From contig NC_057811.1 of the NCBI RefSeq assembly GCF_018294505.1, positions 410,442,968 through 410,506,967 on the forward strand: a stretch of 64,000 nt of DNA, read 5' to 3'. Below the pieces are notes generated by a model, which was not told the origin of the DNA, searched no databases, and saw only the letters and a list, made by a program, of their open reading frames with translations. This DNA is from Triticum aestivum. Lineage: Eukaryota; Streptophyta; Magnoliopsida; Poales; Poaceae. This document shows, one piece after another, positions 55,835-64,000 of the stretch. The stretch's first letter is position 1. Each line of letters starts with the position of its first letter. Made by a program: the position numbers and the translations under genes.

Positions 55835-56351
55835 TGTTGAGGATATAGACCTTAGAGTCACCCGCCAGGAGGGGCCGGGTTACTCATAATGGTCATCGCC
55901 AGAAGCCCGGCGCCAAGCTTGAAGACGGTGGGCCAAGATGGGCTTAAGACCCAGATATGGCTTAAGGCCCGTAGTTACAATCATCATTATGGTAGAACTT
56001 GTAGTGTAAGGCAAGAATAGTTGAGAGTCCGAGCCGGACACTCTTATGAGCTGGCCGGGACTCTGAGAGCTGCTGGGCGTCAGCCTCCCTATATAAAGGG
56101 ACGACCCGACAGCGGTTTAGGGGCAAGAAAGATCCCATCGAGAGCCAGGCATAGCAGTTAAGCTCCCTGGTCATCGAAACCCTAATCAATACCACCTCAA
56201 CTGGACGTAGGCTTTTACCTTCACCGTAAGGGGCCGAACCAGTATAAACCCTCGTGTTCCTTGTCCCGTTAACCCCTTCAAGCTTCCTAGCGGCGATGGC
56301 TCCACGGCTAAGTCCTAGCTTGAGGACATCTGCCGTGACAATTCCACGACA
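55835..56351 (+). repeat. 3' LTR of element C (517 bp)
   Basis: It begins TGTTGAGGATATAGACC and ends AATTCCACGACA. TATATAAAG at 56090-56098 is a likely promoter. The 5' partner is deleted, so the ends are set from TG/CA and from the return of A2 sequence at 56352. Confidence 0.8.
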
Positions 56352-57490
56352 CTTTGTTTATACTTTTGCCTGAAAGTATTATTATGCCTCCTGTGCGGTC
56401 CTTTATGTATATATATATATAACCTGAAAGTTTGCAGTCATCGGTTTAAGCCCCCACGCATATAATGCGGGGGTGTTCGCAAAAGCGCGTGGTCACACTT
56501 GATCCAACCTCTTGGTCCATTAAGGAGGTGGTAGCACGGCAAACGAGGCAATCAGACTATATTGCTTTAACACTTTCACTTAACCATAGGAGTTTGACAG
56601 TGGGGCTACTATATAGCCCCTGGTATTTCCGCGTCTATCCGAATACGGTGCACGTACGTACATGACCGGGAAAACCGGTCCTTCGTTAATGCAGAGGAAT
56701 CCCGAAGATTCCGATGAGTCATCGAGTGGTTGACCAGTCTCGCGCTTTATCATGACAGTCAGTTTTCGGCTTTCTCTACTGAGGTCCTCGTCCGGATGAA
56801 CCAGGGCACAATCGCAGTAGTTCTCCCGGTGCCACCTTAGCCGATAGAGCGGAACGTAATAGCAAAACACGGGAGCCGGGCAAATCCAACATTTGACCAA
56901 AGAGATGATTCAGAGCTGATGCATATAAGGCCAAACTCGTGACGCCAAACACTCCCTAAGGTATTCGGTCTTTACAACATATACTGGGCTGAGTAACGCC
57001 CTTGAACCGTGAATTTCCAGGTACGTGCATTAGTCTGACGTGGTGAAATGCCAATAACGCCAGCGTCCCTCTCGGTTGTGTTGAGTATCCGGAGGGTGTG
57101 AAGCAACAAGAGACAGTAAGAAAGGTTTACCTTAATCTAAAAAGATACCTTTGAGCGGGGCCCTGCTACACGTCTGCGCCTGTGTCTCCGTTGTGCCGTA
57201 TCCTGGAAGGGTGTAGCACGATTATCATCTATTAAAAGAGAAGAACTTAGATGAAATTTGTCATGCGAAAAATTGGTTATTCTTAATAAACCATTGAAAT
57301 TCAAAATAAGGTCGAGCCGAACTGTAGACTTTTTTTTACATGCGGGAAGCCCCTAACACCGTCTACAGGGGTATATTCACCAACCCCATCTCAGGTTTAT
57401 ATAAGCTGTTACAGCTAGTGGTGTGCCGGACTCGTCTAGCTGTGTCCGCGGTCTTGACGACCGATCGTTTATGCCAGTTGGAGAGGCCAT
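56352..57490. other. A2 spacer between converging units
   Basis: Collinear with 28215-29379 of A1, with a shorter TA microsatellite near 56410 and without the G11 run. No gene is seen and no pol trace. Confidence 0.6.
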
Positions 57491-58588
57491 TTAGTGTTCG
57501 GTTGCTAAAGCTGCCGCACATTCTTCCGCGCGTAAGGAACACTCAGTGTTTTCGCTAACTTTGATGATGCCGCATGGACCGGGCATCTTGAGCTTGAGAT
57601 AAGCATAATGCGGCACTGCATTAAAACGAGCGAAGGCCGTTCTTCCGAGTAGTGCTTGATAGCCGCTTCTGAATGGAGCGATGTCGAAGGTTAACTTTTC
57701 ACTTCGGAAGTTGTCGGGGGAACCGAATACAACCTCTAGTACGAGAGAGCCCGTGGAGCTGGCCTCTGGGCCTGGTATTACTCCTTTAAAGGTAGTATTG
57801 CTTTGGCTAATTCTCGTTGGGTCTATCCCCATTTTGTGGACTGTGTCCTGATATATCAGATTAAGACTACTGCCGCCGTCCATGAGGACTCGGGTGAGAT
57901 GGTATCCGTTGATTATTGGGTTGAGCACCAAGGCAGCCGATCCTCCGTGCAGGACATTGGTCCGGCTATCCCTGCGATCAAAAGTGATCGGGCAGGTTGA
58001 CCAAGGGTTGAACTTGGGGGTGACGGGCTCTACGGCGCATACGTCTCGGAGTCCGTGTTTGCTCCTCCTCTTCGTCACGTGAATCGTGTTCACTGTTTTG
58101 ACCTCTGGTGGGAACTTTTTCTGTCCCCCAGTGTTTTGCTGACAAGGCTCATCCTCGTCTTCACTTGGTGTCTCCCTCCCCTTGTGTTCGGCGTTTAGCT
58201 TACGGGCCTGCTTGAAGACCCAGCATTCTCTGTGGGTGTGATTTGCAGGTTTATCGGAGGTGCCGTGAATCTGAAATAATTTGTCTAGAATCTTGTTGAG
58301 GCTGGACGGTCCATCTTTGTTGCCTTTGAAAGGCTTTTTCCGTTGACCGGGTCGAGAGCCCCTAAATCCAGCGTTTACCACCGTGTTGTCTGGGCTGTCT
58401 TTGTTATTTCGACGCTTGCTTTTACTGCGTCGTGGTTTTCCATTACCATCCCTGGCTTCAGATGTGCCTGGGTCGCTGGTGCTACTACGGGCCAGCCAGC
58501 TGTCTTCGCCCGTGCAAAAGTGGTTCATAAGGCTTGTTAGGCAGCCATTGTCCTTGGTTTTTCTTGGCCGAGGTGTCTGGCGAGCCAT
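57491..58588 (-). pseudogene. A2 gag C-terminus and protease
   Basis: One open - strand frame joins the end of gag (RRSKSKRRNNKDSPDNT, HTHRECWVFKQ) to protease (VLMDGGSSLNLIY, YQALLGRTAFARFNA), stopping after protease. It shows that gag and protease were one frame, because A1's TGA at 29935 is CGA here. The first Cys of the Cys/His cluster is Phe (LFQIHGTSD). No pol follows. Confidence 0.85.
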
Positions 58589-58616
58589 TCGTCTCGGACG
58601 CTGTGTTTGAAAGCTG

Positions 58617-58925
58617 CTAAGGCTTCGGCATCCGGACAGTCAACGATTTGGTTCTTCTTAGTGAGAATCTGTTCCAAAGCTTTCGGGCTGACTCTCCGGG
58701 CTGTTGAACTATATGACTTAAATCGTCTGCATCCGGAGGTCGGACATAGGTCCCTTGAAAGTTAGCCCTAAAAGCATCTTCAAGCTCCTCCCAACTTCCA
58801 ATTGAATTTTTGGGGAGGCTCTTCAGCCAGTGCCGAGCTGGTCCTTTCAGCTTGAGGGGCAAGTATTTGATGGCGTGGAGATCGTCTCCGCGAGCCATAT
58901 GGATATGGAGGATGAAGTCCTCAAT
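58617..58925 (-). pseudogene. A2 gag middle segment
   Basis: It encodes FILHIHMARGDDLHAIKYLPL through LSHIVQQPGESARKLWNRF. It is set off by TAG 58928-58926 at the start (A1 keeps TGG) and by a one-base deletion near 58665 at the end. Confidence 0.82.
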
Positions 58926-60439
58926 CTAGACCCCAGGGTCTGTCGTTCTGTTGTACGCCTCTATGTTCATGGGTTTGAATCCCTCTGGAAATTCGTCATC
59001 CAGCACCTCATTGGTGAAACATAGGGGGTGCGCGGAACCCCTGTATTTGGATGTGTCATGGCGTTCTGACGGTTGTAGTGTTTGGTTTTGATAATACGCT
59101 GGAGCGCGCTTCCTAGATCCGTAGATGGATCTGGTCATGCCGGCCTTTTGATGCAAGTCCTCGCATGGATCGTGTGCAGACTTATGTGCGGCCTCGTTAG
59201 CCGCCCTATCACGGCCACGAGGTGGTCGATCCGACCGGTCGGCCGTTTTATTTTTCGGCTGTGTAGGCTCTAAGGCCTCATCATCGAATTCAGGCAACAG
59301 CTTGCGTTTTGAATAGCTCTTTGTGTGGCGACTACCACCATACTTTTCTTCAGTGTCGAGCACTTGGTTCCATCTACTGTTGAGCGTATTCTGCGCGGCC
59401 TTAAGCCTTTGCTTCTGCTTCTTCAGACTCCTCGCGGTGGCAATAAGCCTTCTACGGAGGTTCTCTTGTTCCAAGTGCCTTTCCGGGATGATGTGTGTAT
59501 CGTCGTCCGGGCTGTTTTCCTCTCTGGAGAGAGGTTGATGAGCTTTATCCTCGGCGCAGCCGTGATCGGACAGCGGCTCCGTACTATGTTCGCTGTCCGC
59601 TGGTTCATCTTGCTCTGTCGCTGGGTCCGTGTGGTCGTCGTTTCCTCCAGAGTCGACCGGGGTATTATTTTTTCTTGCGCTGTTATCGCTGTTTTTGCCG
59701 AGGCAAGATTTGGAGCGGCGCCTACGCTGTCGCTTTGGTTGCTTCTCGAGGGAGCTATCCTTCGCTGCATCCTTCCGTTCCTCGTCATTGTTTTCTTTGG
59801 GTGTATCCACCATATAAATATCGTGTGATGAAGTGGCTGTCCAGCGCCCTGCGGGCGGTGGTTCCTGTTCCTTTCCTGTATCGTCATCCATACCGTTGAT
59901 GCCTTCGGAGTCGAAATCGAGCATGTCGGTTAAATCGTCTATAGTGGCTATTAAGTGGGTGGTGGGTGGGGAACAAATTTCTTCGTCGTCCGCTTCCCGT
60001 TCGGGCCGGACATAGTTCGACCAAGGGCCTCCTGACAAGGAGAGAGACCTTAATGAATTTAGCACATCGCCAAAAGGCGAGTGCTGAAAGATATCCGCGG
60101 AGGTAAACTCCATGGTCGGCGCCCAATCAGATTCGATAGGCATGGACGCAGGCGGTTCGGGGCGTGTGGCCGGGGATGAATCCGAGGGTCCGGCGACACA
60201 GGTCTCATAGGAGGTGAAGTCAGTACTCGGCTCTATCGCCACTGAGTGTGTGGCCTCCGAGGCGGGGTCCATCCACCCGTCCTCGAACGACGCAATCTGC
60301 TCCGGATTGAAAGCCGGAGTAGCTGCAGGTGGGATCTCCCGAACACTGTCCGTCGGCAGAGCTAAGTCATGCCCGTCGTGACTGCGCGGCGCACCTGACA
60401 TGGGTTCGAATCCGTCAAAGATCAAGTCTACGCGGATAT
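58926..60439 (-). pseudogene. A2 gag N-terminal part, uninterrupted by copia
   Basis: About 500 open codons start inside gag (IFDGFEPMSGAPRSHDGHD), cross the site where A1 carries the copia element (near 59957) and end at TAG 58926. Acidic and basic blocks alternate, with a basic patch KRQRRRRSK. The sequence breaks off at 60439, so the start codon is missing. Confidence 0.82.
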
Positions 60440-62388
60440 CTTTTCAACGGATTGTGCCCCGAAGAATTCAAAAAAATCAGCCGTCTTGAGAATGCAAAGG
60501 AAATTTGGGATACTTTGATTGATATGCACGAGGGTACCGACTCCGTCAAGGAATCCAAATTGGATGTGCTTCAAAGTCAACTTGACAAGTTCAAAATGAA
60601 GGATAGTGAAGGTGTTGCTGAAATGTACTCTAGGCTTGCTCTCATCACAAATGAGATTGCCGGCTTAGGAAGTGAAGAGATGACCGATAGATTAATCATC
60701 AATAAGATCCTAAGAGCCTTGGATGGAAAATATGATACCGTGTGCACATTGATCCAAATGATGCCCAATTACAAAGATCTCAAGCCAACGGAAGTCATTG
60801 GAAGAATTGTTGCTCATGAGATGTCACTTAAGGATAAGGAAGAGCTCCACAACAAGTCAAGTGGTGCTTACAAAGCCTCATGTGATGCTCCTACATCATC
60901 AAGTGAGAAACAAACCTTCAATGAAGAATTGAGCCTAATGGTGAAGAATTTCAACAAGTCCCACATGAGTAGAAGCAAGGAAAGAAGTTCCAAGTCAAGG
61001 TCCTACAATGACAAAAGATCTTCAAGTCGTGAATGAAATTGCTACAATTGTGGAAGACTCGGACACTACTCCAATGAGTGTACGACTCCCTACAAAAGAA
61101 GAGAAGATTCTCCCAAAAGAAGAAGTACAAGAGAAGAATCACCACCAAGAGAGAGAAGGAGTCGAGATGATAGTTATGAATGAAGAACCTCTCGGAGAAG
61201 CAAGGATTCGGAAAGGAAGGACAAATCATCAAAGATCTACACAAAACGAAGACATCAAGCTCATGTTGGTGAATGGGTATCTGGCTCTGACTCGGACCAT
61301 CCGAAAGAAGTTATCACTCCGACTCTGAGTATACTCAAGATGAAGGTGTTGCCGGTCTAGCACTTGTGTCAACCAACTCCTACGACATATTTGACTCACC
61401 AAATGAAGGAATTGGAAGATGCTTCATGGCTAAAGGCCCAAAGGTATCACACCCCGAATATGTTGATTTCAATAGTGATGAAGATGATTTGCTAGGAGAT
61501 GATGATTTACTGGTTGACAACTCTAGTTATGAAAACTATGATGAACTTGCTATTAATCATGCTAATCAAGATAAAACAAATGATGATGATAAGAAGGAGA
61601 TTGAGCGTCTAACTAAAGAACTAAACACTCTTAAGTTAGCTCATGAAACTGTCTTGGAAGAACATTGAGAACTTTTAAAGACTCATGAGAAGCTACGCTT
61701 TGAAAAGCTCAACCTTGAGCAAGAGCATGGGTTCTTAAAAGCAATCAATGATGATCTTCGCAAGAAAAGTTCTTCTTACATTGCCAAGCGTTTACTCTTG
61801 TCTACTTACATGCCACAAGTAAAATCTAGCAACAAGAGTAAGAAAGATTCTTCATCTAGTAGTAACAATAATCATGCTAAATCCAATGTTGTTGCTTCTA
61901 GTAGTTCTCTTGATTCCACTAATGATTCTCTTAGCCAAGTTACACTTGAGCAAGAAAATAGCTTATTGAAGGGAATTATAGAGAAAGGTGTTTACAAAAG
62001 CCTTGCCGGAAGTAAGCAATTTGAGGAAATTGTACGCAAGCAAGGAAGGCACGAGAAGAATCAAGGTGTTGGTTTTGCACGAAAGTTCAATGCCAGTGGA
62101 GTTGAGTGGGAAGAAGATCAATACCCCAAGACAAAGTTTGTTCCTCAACAAGAGAAGTATGATCCAACTTCTTTCCAAGGAACACAAGCTCAAGATGATC
62201 TTCCACCACAGGACCACAAGCAAAAAGGCAAGGACAAGCTTCAAGAGGAAATTCATGCATTTGAAGAAGCTCCCAAGGCCTTGGTCAAGTGGGTTCCCAA
62301 GACTACATCAAGTTCTACTACATCAAGTACGACTACAACTCCAAGGATTCCCATCAAGATGATGTGGATCCCGAAGAAGAAGAACTAG
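60440..62388 (+). pseudogene. Copia-type gag remnant S with zinc knuckle and long coiled-coil tail
   Basis: Begins inside a UBN2-type gag (EIWDTLIDMHEGTDSVKESK, IINKILRALDGKYDTVCTLI). A TGA at 61034 is followed in phase by a perfect zinc knuckle C-x2-C-x4-H-x4-C at 61040-61081 and an Arg/Ser/Glu-rich region. A frameshift near 61305 leads to an Asp-rich, then coiled-coil segment (KKEIERLTKELNTLKLAHET), a TGA at 61666, and a Ser/Asn-rich tail ending WIPKKKN at the stop 62386. No protease, integrase or reverse transcriptase follows. It may be a non-autonomous or Sirevirus-like element; the family is not certain. Confidence 0.7.
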
Positions 62389-63240
62389 AGATTTCTTGAG
62401 GGTGACTCCGCCAACATACTTCACTCATATCCTTTGGCAAGGACATGTGCAAACAACTTCCACATATTGCTCTAGTTCAAGGAGTCACAAACCCTCTTGT
62501 TGGTAAGACAAGGGAAAAGGTAACCTAATGCTTTCATGGACATCATCTTATGTCTATGGATATCCTTGTTTGTTCGTTGTGGGACTAACCCGTGTAGGTA
62601 TTGAAAGTGCAACTCACTCCAATGGATTGCTCCGAATGATCTACATCAACATTGAGCATCCACATCTTCAACACCTACATGAAGTCATCATCGACAAAAC
62701 CCAAGGTTAGTTCATCCCTCTTAGGGGGGGATATCACATCTAGGGGGAGCTTTACTCTAATAAATTGAGCTAAAGCAACTCTAATGGTGTGAACACAACA
62801 ATGCTTTATGTGAAAGTGGTAACCCCACTTATGCTTAAACGATGAGTATGACCTATGATCAAATGTTCTGATTTGACTCCTAAGTCAATATACTCATATA
62901 TAGATGACCTAGTCATCACCAATTGCTTGATAGATGCTAGAGAGTTTGTGCATGCTTCGTCACATACTTTATTTGCCATTTTATTGTGTGAGCATGCTGA
63001 TTGCATATTGTACTCATTCGAGGACATCCATTTGTTGCTTTGATTGTTTGGATGTTTCTCTTTTGCCAAATGGATGGACAAGAATGCCTAAGAACTCCCT
63101 CTAGCTATCTATGCTTTTCTCGTCTCAAACTCTATTCATGCTACATCACAAAGTTTGATTAAGTCAGATTCGAACCACTCTGTGTGAGGAGCACTCGGAG
63201 TCCCCGATTCGTCATAGACTTAACTTCCAAAACCTCTTTG
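62389..63240. other. 3' region of S, no gene seen
   Basis: Contains two G-rich tracts (TTAGGGGGGGA near 62722-62732 and CTAGGGGGAGC near 62742-62752) that look like polypurine tracts; Sireviruses often have several. Short frames on either strand have no recognisable content. An LTR probably starts downstream, but I cannot fix its edge. Confidence 0.45.
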
Positions 63241-63246
63241 TGCATT

Positions 63247-63975
63247 TCGGTATGACCGAGTCATCCACTTCGGTCACACCGAGTTCACTAAGTTGATCAA
63301 GGTTTTTCATCTCGGTGCAACCAATTTGAACTTTTCGGTCACACCGAGTTGCAGTAACCGCTTGCGATTCTGCATCTCGGTGCCACCGAGTTGTTCCACT
63401 CGGTCACACCGACAGGGTCGGGATATATAAACCCACGGGTGAGATTTTGGAAATTTCTTCAAACTCCTCAGCCCGCGCGTGTCCTGCTCTGCCTCCTCGG
63501 GTCTCCAGGTCGTCTCCTCGCCACCAACGACCTCCCGCCGCTGGTTTCCGTCGCCGTCAACGGAATTCTGCTCCGCCGTTGTCGCCGTAGCGAACTTCCG
63601 CCAAACTAGGGTATGGATTCGACTCTTTGTGCTATTTCCCTACTCCGATTCATAGCACATTACTTTGCCATGATCTTTACCACGTATGAAAACAATATAT
63701 CCAGAGAAAACATCCTTTAGGTTAGATTTGATTCGAAAATTTAGGGTTAGGTCTCCGCTGAACTTATCTCGGACCGACCAAGTTGTAGAAATCGGTCTCA
63801 CCGATTTGGCTTAGGCCATTGCACATGCATTTTCGGTCTGACCAAAAACTGCAAATCGGTGCGACCGAGTTCGACTCTCTGTGAAACCCTAGCAATCTTG
63901 GTTCCACTGAACTGGGACTCGGTCTGACCGAGTTCACTAGTTTAGGTTCCAAAAGTTGCTTCGGTATCACCGAGT
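63247..63975. repeat. Cluster of TCGGT-N3-ACCGA palindromes
   Basis: Twelve copies or near copies lie at about 63247, 63271, 63312, 63335, 63377, 63400, 63769, 63792, 63833, 63856, 63920 and 63961. Typical forms are CTCGGTCACACCGAGTT and CTCGGTGCCACCGAGTT. Arms are 5-7 nt, the centre varies, and the spacing is irregular. They flank a TATA-containing stretch. Confidence 0.8.
63424..63431 (+). promoter_or_regulatory. TATA box in probable LTR of S
   Basis: TATATAAA in GGGATATATAAACCCACGG is followed by a CT- and CCG-rich leader-like stretch to about 63605. It probably marks the LTR promoter. Confidence 0.5.
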
Positions 63976-64000
63976 TTAACAAATTGGTACCTCCAAAATG

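Larger units (their letters stand above)
46776..56351 (+). mobile_element. Tat-lineage gypsy element C, 5' truncated
   Basis: It starts abruptly in protease at about 46776 and ends with an LTR at 55835-56351. The A2 host sequence resumes at 56352 (CTTTGTTTATACTTTTGCC; A1 has CTTTATTTATAC). About 11 bp of A2 present in A1 (TAAAGGCTTTG, or its equivalent) are missing on the left, so the 5' LTR, gag and a little host DNA were deleted together. Contents: pol, tandem repeats, antisense gene, polypurine tract, LTR. Confidence 0.85.
42732..60439 (-). mobile_element. Gag-pro-only gypsy element A2 (- strand), 5' truncated, with nested C
   Basis: Second copy of the A family, same orientation as A1. 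It has a 3' LTR (42732-43199), an antisense gene and gag-pro. It stops inside gag at 60439, so the start of gag, primer site and 5' LTR are missing. Element C is inserted at 46776-56351. A2 lacks the copia insertion and thus shows the uninterrupted gag. Confidence 0.85.

Noticed and set aside
63247..63975. CRISPR-like array
   Set aside because: The palindromes are short with irregular spacing and no uniform spacers, in a plant genome. They are not a CRISPR.

Overview
This window is intergenic DNA of a large grass genome, almost certainly Triticeae (wheat, Aegilops or barley group). Three things point there: the two 1.74 kb LTRs of a BARE/WIS/Angela-type copia element (ends TGAAGGAAATATGCC and CGTTCCCCAACA, primer site TGGCATCAGAGCC), several GC-rich Ty3/gypsy families, and dense nesting of LTR retrotransposons. 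I see no ordinary host gene, tRNA, rRNA or CRISPR array. Nearly every base can be assigned to an LTR retrotransposon or a remnant of one.

Layout. (1) T1, a Tat-lineage gypsy element on the + strand, occupies 1-617 and 14754-22174; its 5' LTR is cut by the window edge. It is split by (2) CHR, a complete Tekay/Del-type chromovirus at 618-14753 with 4.2-4.3 kb LTRs and a perfect CCACG target-site duplication. (3) T2, a decayed relative of T1, occupies 22175-24172 and 41745-42731. It is split by (4) A1, a gag-pro-only gypsy element on the - strand (24173-41744), which is itself split by (5) an Angela-like copia element on the - strand (31835-40566, TSD AGTGG). (6) A2, a second copy of the A family (42732-60439), carries (7) C, a 5'-truncated Tat element on the + strand (46776-56351). 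(8) A2 stops abruptly at 60439 against a copia-type gag remnant S and its probable LTR region (60440-64000).

The most interesting theme is antisense cargo. Every Tat-like element here carries, near its 3' end and opposite to gag/pol, a gene-like unit with its own TATA box. In A1, A2 and C it is a multi-exon unit with GT-AG introns, encoding a protein that resembles the Pfam 'putative gypsy type transposon' domain (Transposase_28) followed by a coiled coil. In T1 and T2 the same slot holds a different protein that looks like a plant B3 DNA-binding domain. All copies are now broken by stops or frameshifts.

Paired copies (A1/A2, T1/T2, LTR pairs) allow lesions to be polarised from the window alone. 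Most premature stops are C-to-T (or G-to-A) changes, as expected of old, heavily methylated repeats. The chromovirus is the best preserved element: one single-base frameshift separates its two long reading frames.
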